DNA of 64,000 nt, from positions 21,709 through 85,708 of the forward strand of contig CACEQR010000005.1 of NCBI GenBank assembly GCA_902561765.1, given 5' to 3'. A program made the position numbers and the translations under genes. Below, piece by piece: positions 38,446 through 48,518 of this stretch (position 1 is the stretch's first letter; each line of letters starts with the position of its first letter). The notes under the pieces are model-generated. The model was given only the letters and a program-made list of their open reading frames with translations. It did not search any database and was not told the DNA's origin. The stretch is from an uncultured Pelagibacteraceae bacterium (lineage in GTDB: Bacteria; Pseudomonadota; Alphaproteobacteria; Pelagibacterales; Pelagibacteraceae).

Positions 38446-39523
38446 ATTTAAATTATCAGAAAAAAAAATTATGAACTTTGCTATTAATTTAGCTGAGAAT
38501 AAAAAATATTTTACAGGAACAAATCCATCAGTTGGTTGCGTAATTGTAAAAAAAAATAAGATTTTATCATTTGCTACTACTAATGACGGTGGTAGACCAC
38601 ATGCAGAAAGTATTGCTTTAGGTAAAAACAAATATAATAAAGGAACAACATTGTACTCAACATTAGAACCATGTTCACATCACGGAATGACACCTCCATG
38701 TACAAATACAATAATAAAAAATAAAGTTAAGAATGTTTATTATTCAATTGAAGATAAAGATTTACGTACTTTTAATAAAACAAAAAAAATTTTAAAATCA
38801 AAAAATATAATTGCAAAATCGGGCCTTCAAAAACAAAACGTTTATAATCTATACAAAGAATATAACTACATTAGATCTAATAAGGCTCCCTATATTATAG
38901 GAAAAATTGCAAGTTCATCAAATTTAATAATTTTAAGAAACAAATCACAAATAACAAATGAACATTCAAGAAGTGTTTCACATCTTTTAAGATTTCGTAA
39001 TCATGCAATATTAACTTCTTATAAAACAATAAATACAGACAACCCTAAATTAAATTGCAGATTAAATGGATTGGAGAAATTTTCACCAACAGTGGTTGTA
39101 ATTGATAAAAATTTAAAAATTAAAACAAACTCTTTTGTTATTAAAAACTCTAAAAATAATAAATTAATTATTTTTCACTGTTCTAAAAATATTTCAAAAA
39201 TTAAATTGTTAAAAAATTTTGGTATTAAGCTTATATACCAAAAAGTTGAAAATAAATTTAATTTTAATCTTAAAAAAATAACTCAAAAACTTTATAAATT
39301 GGGTCTACATAGGATTTTAGTAGAGACAGGTAAGGACCTAATGACAAATTTTCTAAATGAAAATCTATTAAATGAATTTTATTTTTTTAAAAGCGACAAA
39401 ATAATCTCAAATAGACATAAAATTAATATATCATCATTAATTAAAATGATTAATAACAACTACAAAAATAAAAAAAAAATAAATACATATTTAGACAAAG
39501 ATACACTTACTCACTATTATTAA
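38426..39523 (+). CDS. ribD: bifunctional riboflavin deaminase/reductase
   Basis: Carries out the deamination and the reduction that follow GTP ring opening in riboflavin synthesis. The 365-residue protein has the deaminase zinc site His59-Ala-Glu61 (PHAES) with Cys83 and Cys92 in [14 protein letters not shown]-terminal RibD_C reductase domain starts at ~residue 150 and is more divergent ([16 protein letters not shown]). It opens the cluster ribD-ribE-ribB-ribH-nusB-thiL and overlaps nrdR by 20 bp. Confidence 0.93.
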   Translation: MSLKKDKFKLSEKKIMNFAINLAENKKYFTGTNPSVGCVIVKKNKILSFATTNDGGRPHAESIALGKNKYNKGTTLYSTLEPCSHHGMTPPCTNTIIKNKVKNVYYSIEDKDLRTFNKTKKILKSKNIIAKSGLQKQNVYNLYKEYNYIRSNKAPYIIGKIASSSNLIILRNKSQITNEHSRSVSHLLRFRNHAILTSYKTINTDNPKLNCRLNGLEKFSPTVVVIDKNLKIKTNSFVIKNSKNNKLIIFHCSKNISKIKLLKNFGIKLIYQKVENKFNFNLKKITQKLYKLGLHRILVETGKDLMTNFLNENLLNEFYFFKSDKIISNRHKINISSLIKMINNNYKNKKKINTYLDKDTLTHYY

Positions 39524-39524
39524 A

Positions 39525-40118
39525 ATGTTTAATGGAATTATATTTAATAAAGGAAAAATAAGCAGAATAAAAAAAAGGACTAAGGGAATTAACTTATTCA
39601 TTAAATCTTCTTTGAAAGTGTCAAATAAAAATCTAGGTATTTCTATTTCTTGTGATGGTGTTTGTCTTACTTTAATCTCATATAAAAAAAAGGTTTTAGA
39701 ATTTTATTTATCTAATGAAACATTGGCTAAATCAAAGTTTAAAAATAGTAAAGTTGGTGATGAAATTAATTTAGAAAAACCATTAAAATTTGGTGACAAT
39801 ATTTCAGGTCATATTTGTCAGGGCCATGTGGATACAATCTGTTCTTTAAAAAGTATAAAAAAAGTAGATAAGTCAAATATATTAGAGTTTAAAATAAGTA
39901 ATTTGTTTAAAAAACAATTAGTTGAAAAAGCCTCTATACTCATAAATGGTGTATCACTAACTATTTCTAAAATTAAAAAAAATTCTTTTGAGATATGGGT
40001 TATACCCCATACATTAAAATTGACTAACTTAATTAATTTAAAGAAAAATGATTTGGTAAATGTTGAAATAGACATTATGTCTAAATATGTAAAAAAGTTT
40101 GTAAATGAGAAAAAGTAA
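39525..40118 (+). CDS. ribE: riboflavin synthase alpha chain
   Basis: Dismutates two 6,7-dimethyl-8-ribityllumazines to riboflavin. The 197-residue protein has two lumazine-binding repeats, starting MFNGIIFNKGKISRI and DNISGHICQGHVDTI respectively, with SCDGVCLTLI and INGVSLTISKI in matching positions. It begins one base after ribD and overlaps ribB by 14 bp. Confidence 0.95.
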   Translation: MFNGIIFNKGKISRIKKRTKGINLFIKSSLKVSNKNLGISISCDGVCLTLISYKKKVLEFYLSNETLAKSKFKNSKVGDEINLEKPLKFGDNISGHICQGHVDTICSLKSIKKVDKSNILEFKISNLFKKQLVEKASILINGVSLTISKIKKNSFEIWVIPHTLKLTNLINLKKNDLVNVEIDIMSKYVKKFVNEKK

Positions 40119-41220
40119 TTTTAGTTCAATTGAAAGTATAATTAAGACAGTAAAAAAAAATGGAATGTATATTCTTGTAGATGATGAAAGTAAACATGAA
40201 GAAATGGAAAATGAAGGTGATTTAGTAATTTCTACATCTGCTGTTAGCCCTAAACATATTAATTTTATGGCTAAACACGCTAGAGGATTAATTTGTTTAG
40301 CAATGGATAGTGTTCAGTCTAAAAAAATTGGTTTAACTTTAGCTTCACCGATTAATCAATCAAGAAGTAAAACTGCTTTTACATATTCTATAGAAGCTAA
40401 AAAAGGCGTTACAACAGGTATATCAGCTTATGATCGTGCAAAAACAATTAAAGTTGCTTCTAATAAAAATGCAAAAAAAAACGATATTGTATCACCTGGT
40501 CATATATTTCCAGTTATAGCAAGAGATGGGGGCGTTCTTGTCAGAGCAGGTCACACTGAGGCTTCAGTTGATATATCAAGACTAGCCAAAAAGAATAATT
40601 CAGCTGTTATTTGTGAAATCATGGCGGATGATGGAAAAATGGCAACAGGAAAAACATTATTTAACTTTGCTAAAAAACATAAACTTAAAATAGGCAAAAT
40701 TGAGGATTTAATTGCCTATAGGTTAAAAAGAGAAAAATTAATTAAATTAAAGAAAACCTCTTCTATAATCGTTCAAAAACAAAAATTTAAAATTAAAGTA
40801 TTTGAAAATATTCTTGATGGATCTGAAAACTTTGCATTGATCAAAGGAACTTTAAAAAAAGGAGTTGTTCCCCGATTAAGAGTCATATCATCTAACGTAG
40901 TTCAAAATTATCTTATCAATCAAAAATTGCCAAATTCATTTGAAAAAACAATCACTTATTTCAAAAAATATAATAATTGTGTTCTTGTTTTTATAAGAGA
41001 TCCTAATTTAAAATCAGTTACACAAACACTTAAACAGTATAAAAGCAAAACTTTCTATAAAAAAGGTCATGACAAATTGATTAGAAACTATGGTATTGGA
41101 GCACAAATTATTAAATCTTTAAACATTAAAAATATGATACTTGTTACAAGATCAAAAAAAAAAGTAATAGGTTTAGACGGGTATGGAATTAAAATTAAAA
41201 AACAGGAAATTATAAAGTGA
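40105..41220 (+). CDS. ribB: 3,4-dihydroxy-2-butanone 4-phosphate synthase with degenerate RibA-like domain
   Basis: The N-terminal ~205 residues are a complete DHBP synthase: the acidic loop DDESKHEEMENEGDLVIS-type segment (26-43), RSKTAFTYSIEAKKGVTTGISA, and GHIFPVIARDGGVLVRAGHTEASVD. The remaining ~165 residues align in position with GTP cyclohydrolase II. They lack its zinc motif (C-x2-GD...C-x-C) and its HSECLTGD-type entry, so that domain should be inactive. RibBX-type proteins with a dead RibA domain are known in proteobacteria, and a separate GTP cyclohydrolase II would be required elsewhere. It overlaps ribH by four bases. Confidence 0.92.
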   Translation: MRKSNFSSIESIIKTVKKNGMYILVDDESKHEEMENEGDLVISTSAVSPKHINFMAKHARGLICLAMDSVQSKKIGLTLASPINQSRSKTAFTYSIEAKKGVTTGISAYDRAKTIKVASNKNAKKNDIVSPGHIFPVIARDGGVLVRAGHTEASVDISRLAKKNNSAVICEIMADDGKMATGKTLFNFAKKHKLKIGKIEDLIAYRLKREKLIKLKKTSSIIVQKQKFKIKVFENILDGSENFALIKGTLKKGVVPRLRVISSNVVQNYLINQKLPNSFEKTITYFKKYNNCVLVFIRDPNLKSVTQTLKQYKSKTFYKKGHDKLIRNYGIGAQIIKSLNIKNMILVTRSKKKVIGLDGYGIKIKKQEIIK

Positions 41221-41603
41221 AAAAAAAAATTCTAATTGTTGTTGCAAGTTATTATGAAAATATTTCAACCTCTTTATTAAAGAGTGCAAAAAATAAAATT
41301 AAAAATAAGTGCAATATTGTTGTGATTAAGGTGCCTGGTGCATTTGAAATTCCAGTTACGATTGCAAAAAATCTAAAAAAATTCGATGGTTTTATTGCCT
41401 TAGGATGTGTGATTAGGGGGCAAACGCCACATTTCGATTTTATATCCAAATCTACAACGGATGCATTAATGATATTATCGATTACATCTAAGAAACCCGT
41501 TGGAAATGGTGTGATCACATGCTTAAATAAAAAACAAGCTGTGGCTCGTGGAAAGAAAGGATCTGAGGCAGCGGAAGCTGTTTTATCAGTTCTTTCTCAA
41601 TAA
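41217..41603 (+). CDS. ribH: 6,7-dimethyl-8-ribityllumazine synthase
   Basis: Condenses ribitylaminouracil with dihydroxybutanone phosphate. The 128-residue protein shows VPGAFEIPVTIAKNL and ALGCVIRGQTPHFDFI with the catalytic His, then KKPVGNGVITCLN. It is shorter than the usual ~150 residues, mainly at the N- and C-termini. It sits between ribB and nusB, three bases before nusB. Confidence 0.95.
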   Translation: MKKKILIVVASYYENISTSLLKSAKNKIKNKCNIVVIKVPGAFEIPVTIAKNLKKFDGFIALGCVIRGQTPHFDFISKSTTDALMILSITSKKPVGNGVITCLNKKQAVARGKKGSEAAEAVLSVLSQ

Positions 41604-41606
41604 ATT

Positions 41607-42011
41607 ATGACAGTTCAATTCTCTCCACAAAGAAATCCAAGGGTAATAATTATACAAAAACTTTACGGCAAACTTTATAACAATGAGGAAAAAATTACCT
41701 TTCCAAAACATAGATTTAAAAAGTTTATTAAAGATATTGTAAATGGAACCATAGAGAGAGAAGAACTAATAAATGCAGAAATTAATAACCATTTAAATCA
41801 AGACCTTAAAATTAAAAATATGGATAAAGTTTTTCAAATTATTATCAAAAGTGCAATTTTTGAATTTTTATATAAACCTAATACTTCTATTAAGATTATT
41901 ATAAATGAATATTTAAAAGCATCAAATTTTTTTATTGATGACTCACAAACTAAATACTTAAATGCTTTATTAGATAAAATTTCAAAAAAAATAAGAATTA
42001 GCAATGAATGA
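41607..42011 (+). CDS. nusB: transcription antitermination protein NusB
   Basis: NusB binds NusE (S10) and boxA RNA during rRNA antitermination. The 134-residue all-helical protein starts FSPQRNPRVIIIQKLYGKLY and ends with the conserved NEYLKASNFFIDDSQTKYLNALLDKI region (KxF...KFVNGVLD equivalent). Conservation is modest, and the ribH-nusB-thiL context is decisive. It overlaps thiL by eight bases. Confidence 0.88.
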   Translation: MTVQFSPQRNPRVIIIQKLYGKLYNNEEKITFPKHRFKKFIKDIVNGTIEREELINAEINNHLNQDLKIKNMDKVFQIIIKSAIFEFLYKPNTSIKIIINEYLKASNFFIDDSQTKYLNALLDKISKKIRISNE

Positions 42012-42969
42012 ATTTGCATTAATTCAAAAGTATTTTAAAAAATTAACTTATAATAACCCCTCAGCATTAGATTTAAATGATGATGTTTTTTTTGACAAAA
42101 AAAATGGTGTTGTTGTTTCATCTGATACTTATGTTGAAGGTATTCATTTTCTTAATTTTAATAATCCTGATTTGGTAATTAAAAAAATAGTGAGATCCTC
42201 AATATCTGATTTGTATTGTAAGGGTGTAAAACCAAAATTTATTTTTATTGGTGCTAGTGGAAATAGTCTATCTTTTTCAAAAAAAAATATGAAACTTGTC
42301 TATAGAAGTTTAAGACAAGAACAAAAAAAATATAAATTTAGATTATCAGGTGGAGACACAACAAAATCAAAAAAAACAGTGTTCACAATTACTAGTCTGG
42401 GATACTCAAAAAAAATAGTAAAAAGAAATAAATGTAAAAATAATGATGATATTTATATAACTGGAAACCTTGGTGATAGTTATTTGGGGTTATCAATTTT
42501 GAGAAAAAAGTCATTTTTAAAAAACTCAAAGCAAAGAAAATACTTTATTCAAAAATATTATATGCCAGATATACCTTTAAAAATCGGTTCAAAACTAATA
42601 AAATTTGCCAGTTCATCAATTGACATATCAGATGGTTTATTTGCCGATTTGAGTAAATTAATAAATACAAGTAAGTTATTTTTTAAATTAGATCTTAAAA
42701 AAATACCTATTTCGTCAAAACTTAACGCTTACCTTATCAAAACGAATAAAAAAAAAATAAATTTTATTTCTAAAGGAGATGATTATCAAATTCTATTTAC
42801 ATCCTCGAAATCAAATAGAGTATATATCAAATCTTTGTTTAAACGAATGAATCAAAAAGTGACTTTAATAGGAAATTTAACCAATGAAATCCGTAGTAAT
42901 CAAATTATCTATAATAAAAAGCTTTTAAAACATAGATATAATGAGGGATATGCCCATAATTTCTCATGA
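42004..42969 (+). CDS. thiL: thiamine-monophosphate kinase
   Basis: Phosphorylates thiamine monophosphate to the cofactor ThDP. The 321-residue AIRS/PurM-fold protein has DDVFFDKKNGVVVSSDTYVEGIHF, LSGGDTTKSKK, ITGNLGDSYLGL, the ASSSIDISDGLFADL ATP-site motif and FISKGDDYQILFT near the end. It is the last gene of the rib-nusB-thiL run. Confidence 0.94.
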   Translation: MNEFALIQKYFKKLTYNNPSALDLNDDVFFDKKNGVVVSSDTYVEGIHFLNFNNPDLVIKKIVRSSISDLYCKGVKPKFIFIGASGNSLSFSKKNMKLVYRSLRQEQKKYKFRLSGGDTTKSKKTVFTITSLGYSKKIVKRNKCKNNDDIYITGNLGDSYLGLSILRKKSFLKNSKQRKYFIQKYYMPDIPLKIGSKLIKFASSSIDISDGLFADLSKLINTSKLFFKLDLKKIPISSKLNAYLIKTNKKKINFISKGDDYQILFTSSKSNRVYIKSLFKRMNQKVTLIGNLTNEIRSNQIIYNKKLLKHRYNEGYAHNFS

Positions 42970-42978
42970 AGTTAAACA

Positions 42979-43006
42979 TTGCGTTTTATAGTAATTTTTG
43001 TATTAC
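42979..43006 (+). promoter_or_regulatory. possible hppA promoter
   Basis: In the 71-bp gap before hppA, TTGCGT (42979-42984) and TATTAC (43001-43006) are 16 bp apart and could be a sigma70 promoter. hppA itself has a good ribosome-binding site, AAAGGA at 43031-43036, five bases before the ATG. Both hexamers are imperfect. Confidence 0.3.
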
Positions 43007-43040
43007 ATTGACCCCATAAATATATTTAACAAAGGATCCA

Positions 43041-45146
43041 ATGAACTCATCAACAGAAACAATACTTTTATACATTATAGCAGCTGGAATTATATCAATC
43101 ATTTATGGTTTTTTTACAGGTCGAAATATTTTAAACTCTAGTTCTGGAAATGCCAAAATGATTGAAATAGCATCTGCTATTCAAGAAGGTGCTCGTGCAT
43201 ACTTAAATAGACAATATAAAACTATTGCAATAGTTGGTGTAGTTGTGTTGATTATTATTTCAGTTGCATTTAGTCCTTTAGTTGGCCTCGGTTATTTGAT
43301 TGGAGCAGCATTATCTGGAATAGCTGGTTATGTAGGAATGCTTGTATCGGTTCAAGCTAATGTAAGAACAGCAGAAGCTTCGAGAAAAAGTCTAGCAAAT
43401 GGTTTGTCAATTGCTTTTAAATCAGGAGCTGTAACTGGAATGTTAGTTGCAGGATTAGCTTTGTTGTCAATTGCAGTTTATTATTATTTTCTTGTTAAGA
43501 TTGGTATAGATGAAAGAGAAATAGTTAATGCTTTAGTTGCGTTGGGCTTTGGTGCCTCGCTAATATCTATATTTGCAAGATTAGGTGGAGGAATATTTAC
43601 AAAGGGTGCAGATGTTGGTGCTGATTTAGTTGGAAAAGTAGAGGCAGGAATTCCCGAGGACGATCCTAGAAACCCAGCAGTAATTGCTGATAATGTTGGT
43701 GACAATGTTGGAGATTGTGCCGGTATGGCAGCTGATTTATTTGAAACATATGCTGTAACAATTGTTGCTACAATGGTTCTGTCATCAATATTTTTTATTG
43801 GTGACTTTAGCATGATGATTTATCCTTTAGCAATTGGTGGTGCATGCATACTTACATCTATTTTAGGAACCTTTTTTGTAACACTCGGAAGTGATAAAAA
43901 TATAATGAAAGCTATGTATAAAGGATTTGTTATAACCGCTATAAGTTCTCTAGTCATCTTGTATCCTATTACTAAATACGTAATTGGTTTTAGTACTGAG
44001 TATATTGTAAACGAAAAATCATTTACTGGATTAAGCTTATATTTTTGTGGAATAATAGGTCTTATTATTACAGGATTAATTATATGGATTACTGAATACT
44101 ATACAGGTACAGATTATAGGCCGGTAAAAAGTGTAGCCCAATCCTCAACAACAGGTCATGGAACAAATGTGATTCAAGGATTAGCTGTATCAATGGAAGC
44201 AACAGCTATACCTGCTCTAATTATCGTTGGTGGAATTTTGTTAACTAATCATATTGCTGGTTTATATGGTATTGCAATTGCAGTTACTACAATGCTAGCT
44301 CTTGCTGGTATGGTAGTTGCCTTAGATGCTTACGGACCAGTTACTGATAATGCTGGTGGCATAGCTGAAATGTCTAATCTTCCAAAAAATGTTCGAAAAA
44401 CAACAGACGCATTAGATGCTGTTGGAAATACAACTAAAGCAGTAACAAAGGGTTATGCTATAGGATCAGCTGGACTTGGAGCTTTAGTATTATTTGCAGC
44501 TTATACAGAGGATATTAAGCATTTTTCTAAAGTTGCTGGTTCTAACTTAGAGGGAATAATTGTTACATTTGATTTATCAAATCCCTTCGTCGTGGTTGGT
44601 TTATTAATTGGTGGAATGTTGCCATACTTATTTGGATCTATGGGGATGCAGGCTGTTGGTAGAGCAGGTGGAGCGGTTGTTATAGAAGTAAGAAGGCAAT
44701 TTAAAAAAATACCAGGTATAATGAAACGTAAAGCTAAACCTGACTATGGAAAATTAGTAGACTTATTAACCAAAGCAGCTATTAAAGAAATGATAATACC
44801 TTCATTGTTGCCAGTCTTATCTCCTATTGTTTTATATATAATTATTTATTTTATTGGTGGTCAAGTTGCAGCTTTATCTGCAGTAGGAGCAATGCTATTG
44901 GGTGTTATTATTACAGGTTTGTTCGTAGCAGTATCTATGACAGCTGGTGGTGGAGCTTGGGACAATGCAAAAAAATATATTGAGGATGGCAAATTTGGTG
45001 GAAAGGGTTCTGAAGCACATAAAGCAGCTGTAACTGGTGATACTGTAGGTGACCCTTATAAAGACACAGCTGGACCTGCGGTAAACCCAATGATTAAAAT
45101 AACCAATATTGTGGCATTATTACTGCTTGCTGTAATTGCTGGATAA
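43041..45146 (+). CDS. hppA: membrane-bound H+-translocating pyrophosphatase
   Basis: Couples hydrolysis of pyrophosphate to proton pumping. The 701-residue protein has about 16 membrane spans. The PPi-binding signature [20 protein letters not shown] and [19 protein letters not shown] are present, as is the C-terminal acidic motif [14 protein letters not shown]. The diagnostic site reads [10 protein letters not shown] with lysine where K+-dependent enzymes have alanine, which marks a K+-independent H+ pump. Such a pump would recover energy from biosynthetic pyrophosphate. Confidence 0.97.
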   Translation: MNSSTETILLYIIAAGIISIIYGFFTGRNILNSSSGNAKMIEIASAIQEGARAYLNRQYKTIAIVGVVVLIIISVAFSPLVGLGYLIGAALSGIAGYVGMLVSVQANVRTAEASRKSLANGLSIAFKSGAVTGMLVAGLALLSIAVYYYFLVKIGIDEREIVNALVALGFGASLISIFARLGGGIFTKGADVGADLVGKVEAGIPEDDPRNPAVIADNVGDNVGDCAGMAADLFETYAVTIVATMVLSSIFFIGDFSMMIYPLAIGGACILTSILGTFFVTLGSDKNIMKAMYKGFVITAISSLVILYPITKYVIGFSTEYIVNEKSFTGLSLYFCGIIGLIITGLIIWITEYYTGTDYRPVKSVAQSSTTGHGTNVIQGLAVSMEATAIPALIIVGGILLTNHIAGLYGIAIAVTTMLALAGMVVALDAYGPVTDNAGGIAEMSNLPKNVRKTTDALDAVGNTTKAVTKGYAIGSAGLGALVLFAAYTEDIKHFSKVAGSNLEGIIVTFDLSNPFVVVGLLIGGMLPYLFGSMGMQAVGRAGGAVVIEVRRQFKKIPGIMKRKAKPDYGKLVDLLTKAAIKEMIIPSLLPVLSPIVLYIIIYFIGGQVAALSAVGAMLLGVIITGLFVAVSMTAGGGAWDNAKKYIEDGKFGGKGSEAHKAAVTGDTVGDPYKDTAGPAVNPMIKITNIVALLLLAVIAG

Positions 45147-45149
45147 ATA

Positions 45150-46112
45150 CTAATTATTTACTTTAATAAAGTTTTTTTTCCAAAGGTCACTCCAGTTTTC
45201 ATTAATAGCAGGGATATGTCTATTAATATGATAACTAAGTGAACCAACTGGTGATAAAGAAGGTGTGCTTTGATAAATTTCATGAAGTGGTTTTTCAAAT
45301 GGATCATTTTCTTTTTCTCCAACCATTCGTATTTTATCTTTATTAATATCAAATATTTTTTTAGACATCATAAAGGTTAATAATGTTTCTTTTACAATCC
45401 TCCATCTATAATTATGTCCAATATAAATTGATGTGGAATATTCCGAGTCATAATAGAAGGGATAATCACTTGGGCAAAGAAATATGTCACTTTTAAATAA
45501 AGTTGATAATCTTGAATAAGTAAATATCATTTCCTCTATACAATTTGATTCAAATAAATAATCGTCTTCAATAAAAAAAATTAAATCTTCAGCACTTTCA
45601 GCTACATCACAGCATTCTAGATAAGTGCCTCTATTACCTTTAATTTTTGATTTATAAAATTTAAGTTCTATATTTTTAAAATTAAATAGTTCTTCTATTT
45701 TATTATCAAATTTATCATTTGATACATCAGAAATTAAATTTAAGGTTATATTTAAATTATTTTTTTCTAAAAATTTATTAATGCTAGTTATTAAACTTTG
45801 TAAACAGGTTAAAATTAATTCCTCTTTATTAATATTTGGCACTATTCTTTTCCATCTATCAGTAGAATTCCAAAGTTTATTATTTGGGGCATAACGGAAA
45901 TAAATATCAAGTTTTTTAATTTTACGATCTATATTTAAATATCCTTCAGATAAAATTATTGACTTATCGTTAAGAATGAAGCTGTTTTTACCATTATTAT
46001 TATAATTAGGATTTACAAGATTCAAACTTTCCCTATCTATTGCATAAACATTTAATAGTTTTAAAAAAAATCTTTTAAATTTACTTATCTTTTTATATTT
46101 TCTAGGAAACAT
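45150..46112 (-). CDS. putative GT-A-type glycosyltransferase
   Basis: A 320-residue protein I do not recognise as a named gene. LIFFIEDDYLFESNCIEEM (~175-195) has the acidic EDD motif of GT-A nucleotide-sugar transferases. The preceding GNRGTYLECCDVAESA resembles the donor-binding helix region. The later HNYRWRIVKETLLTFMMSKKIF suits a conserved acceptor segment. No signal peptide or membrane span is seen, so it is probably cytosolic, acting on glycan precursors. It is the only minus-strand gene of the glycan cluster and ends three bases after hppA (convergent). Confidence 0.55.
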   Translation of the reverse strand: MFPRKYKKISKFKRFFLKLLNVYAIDRESLNLVNPNYNNNGKNSFILNDKSIILSEGYLNIDRKIKKLDIYFRYAPNNKLWNSTDRWKRIVPNINKEELILTCLQSLITSINKFLEKNNLNITLNLISDVSNDKFDNKIEELFNFKNIELKFYKSKIKGNRGTYLECCDVAESAEDLIFFIEDDYLFESNCIEEMIFTYSRLSTLFKSDIFLCPSDYPFYYDSEYSTSIYIGHNYRWRIVKETLLTFMMSKKIFDINKDKIRMVGEKENDPFEKPLHEIYQSTPSLSPVGSLSYHINRHIPAINENWSDLWKKNFIKVNN

Positions 46113-46156
46113 TAAAAATTTTATTTAAATATTTATTTATAAAATATATATAAATC

Positions 46157-46441
46157 ATGATGTTATACTATGTATATTTAATATTATCTAAAAAGTTGAA
46201 TAAATACATATCATATGTAGGTTATACAAATAATATAGAAAAAAGAATAACTCTTCATAATAATTCAAAAGGTGCAAAATTTACCAGAGGAAAGAGATGG
46301 AAGCTTATTTATATCGTAAAATATTATAACAAAAGTAACGCAATGAAAGAAGAATATAAATTGAAAAAAAATTATAAACTAAGAAAACAAATCATAACTA
46401 AATATCTAAAAAATGAAAATATCAATTCTCCTTCCTTATAA
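46157..46441 (+). CDS. GIY-YIG domain protein (UPF0213/YhbQ-like)
   Basis: A 94-residue stand-alone GIY-YIG nuclease-fold protein. YYVYLIL and SYVGYTNN supply the two strands (a Y-V-G variant of YIG). RITLHNNSKGAKFTRGKRWKLIY carries the conserved Arg and Gly-rich turn, and NAMKEEYKLKK carries the catalytic-position Glu. This subfamily is short and of poorly defined function, with nuclease activity on branched DNA reported for some members. It overlaps the following glycosyltransferase by 29 bp, so it is read with the glycan genes, which is odd company. Confidence 0.8.
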   Translation: MMLYYVYLILSKKLNKYISYVGYTNNIEKRITLHNNSKGAKFTRGKRWKLIYIVKYYNKSNAMKEEYKLKKNYKLRKQIITKYLKNENINSPSL

Positions 46442-48518
46442 AGAGAATTATTCGCCGGTTTATCCTGGTGCTGTCTCAATATTTATTAATTCTGTAACAA
46501 AATATAGTAAATATAAAAAAGATATAAAAATATACGGGAATACAGAATTAAAAAAAAAATATTCATCAAATTATCATAATATACCTTTAAAAAAAAAATA
46601 TTTACAAAGTTCCACCAAAATATATTTAAATAATTTTTTAAAAATAGAAAATAAAAGAAAATCTAATATTATTGAAGTACATAATAGACCTAATTACATA
46701 AAAACTTTAAAAAACTTAAGTAATAGAAAGTTTGTTCTTTATTTCCATAATGATCCCTTATCACTAACTGGGTCAGAAAAAAAATATGAAAGAATGTTTC
46801 TATTAGATATATGTGATAAAATTATTTTTAATAGTAATTGGACTAAAGATCAATTCACATCAGATCTCGATAAATTTTATAAAAATTCTCAAAAATTGAT
46901 TGTAATTCATCAGTCAATAAATCGAAAAAAGATTAATATTAATAAGAAAAAGAAAATAATCACTTTTGTAGGTAAACTTAACTCATCAAAAGGATATGAT
47001 TTGTTTGGTAAAGCAACGATTAAAATTTTAAATGAATATAAAGATTGGAAAATACATGTTTTTGGAGATGAACCAAGGGAAAAACTAATATTTAATCATC
47101 CAAGGTTTTTAAATTTTGGTTTTAAGGATCATTTATATATTTTAAAGAAACTTGAAGAGGCATCTATCTCAGTTGCTTGTTCCAGATGGAATGAGCCTTT
47201 TGGACGTTCTAGTTTGGAAGCGTCAAGTAGAGGATGTGCAGTAATTATTTCAGATAAAGGTGGTTTAAAAGAAACTATAACAAATGCAATTGTTATTAAG
47301 GAATTAAATTATATTAATATTTACAAATCAATTAAATCATTAATTGATAATAAAAAAAAACTAAAAGAAATGCAAAAAAGAAGTTTAAAAAATTTTTACT
47401 TAACCGATAAATATGTATCAAAAATGATTGATGAATATAGAACAAACTTTTATAAAAAAAATTTATTTAGAAGTCAGAAAAATAAAAAAATTATACATGT
47501 CACAAATTTTAACTTAAGACATAATGCTAGATTATTTTATAACACAGGTAGAAGAATAAACAACGGACTTATTAGAAATTTAAATTCTGTTGTAACCTTA
47601 AGCGATAGAGATATCATAAGCTATGAGAAAACAATAAAAGATATTACAGGCTCAAAAGCTTTAAATAACAAGCTATTGGATATAACCTCAAATTATAAAC
47701 CAGATTTAATTTTATTTGGTCATGCAGATATGGTTTCAACAGAAACTATTCAAAAAATTAAGAAATTCTACCCCTATATAAAATTTGCACAATGGTTTCT
47801 TGATAAAATGGATAATAAAGATTGGTATCATAATAAAAAAAGATTTCTTCAAAAATTTGATTTAATGGATGCTAATTTTTGTACAACACATCCATCTGCA
47901 ATAAATTTAAAAAAAAAAATATGTTTTTATATTCCCAATCCTGTCGATAAAACTTTAGATAACTTAAAGATTTTTAAGAACAAAAATTTTCTTTATGATA
48001 TTTTTTTTGCAATGTCTCATGGTGTGCATAGAGGTGTATTAAAACAAGGAAAAATTGATAGCAGAGAATATTTTATTAAAGAATTAATAAAAAAAAATAA
48101 TAATATCAAATTTGATATTTATGGAATGGATAATAAACAACCTGTATGGGCTGATGAATTTAAAAATAAAGTTAAACTCTCAAAGATGGCATTAAATTTA
48201 AGCCAAGGAAAACCATTAAAATATTATAGTAGCGATAGAATTGCACAACTTATTGGAAATGGAATTCTTACTTTTGTTGAAAAAAGCACTAAACTAAATA
48301 GGATTTTCTCGAACAAGGAAGTTGTTTTTTATAAAAATTTAACAGATTTGTCTAAAAAAATTGAGTCACTTATAAACAATGATTCTCTAAGAATTAAAAT
48401 ATCCAGAGCAGGACATGCTAAATATCATAGATATATGAATTCAAATCTTGTTGCAGAGTACATGCTTAATAAGATATTTAAAATAAATAGTCGGAAAAAA
48501 TTTTTGTGGGAGAGATAA
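46413..48518 (+). CDS. two-module glycosyltransferase (GT4-like plus CgeB-like)
   Basis: A 701-residue cytosolic protein with two GT-B modules in tandem. The first (~1-345) has ITFVGKLNSSKGYDLFGKA and SRWNEPFGRSSLEASSRG, the EX7E-type donor site of GT4 enzymes. The second (~355-700) begins KKIIHVTNFNLRHNARLFYNTG and ends YYSSDRIAQLIGNGILTFVEK ... IKISRAGHAKYHRYMN, like the CgeB/Glyco_trans_1_2 group. Two linked activities could add successive sugars to one glycan. Acceptor and donors are unknown. Confidence 0.78.
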   Translation: MKISILLPYKENYSPVYPGAVSIFINSVTKYSKYKKDIKIYGNTELKKKYSSNYHNIPLKKKYLQSSTKIYLNNFLKIENKRKSNIIEVHNRPNYIKTLKNLSNRKFVLYFHNDPLSLTGSEKKYERMFLLDICDKIIFNSNWTKDQFTSDLDKFYKNSQKLIVIHQSINRKKININKKKKIITFVGKLNSSKGYDLFGKATIKILNEYKDWKIHVFGDEPREKLIFNHPRFLNFGFKDHLYILKKLEEASISVACSRWNEPFGRSSLEASSRGCAVIISDKGGLKETITNAIVIKELNYINIYKSIKSLIDNKKKLKEMQKRSLKNFYLTDKYVSKMIDEYRTNFYKKNLFRSQKNKKIIHVTNFNLRHNARLFYNTGRRINNGLIRNLNSVVTLSDRDIISYEKTIKDITGSKALNNKLLDITSNYKPDLILFGHADMVSTETIQKIKKFYPYIKFAQWFLDKMDNKDWYHNKKRFLQKFDLMDANFCTTHPSAINLKKKICFYIPNPVDKTLDNLKIFKNKNFLYDIFFAMSHGVHRGVLKQGKIDSREYFIKELIKKNNNIKFDIYGMDNKQPVWADEFKNKVKLSKMALNLSQGKPLKYYSSDRIAQLIGNGILTFVEKSTKLNRIFSNKEVVFYKNLTDLSKKIESLINNDSLRIKISRAGHAKYHRYMNSNLVAEYMLNKIFKINSRKKFLWER

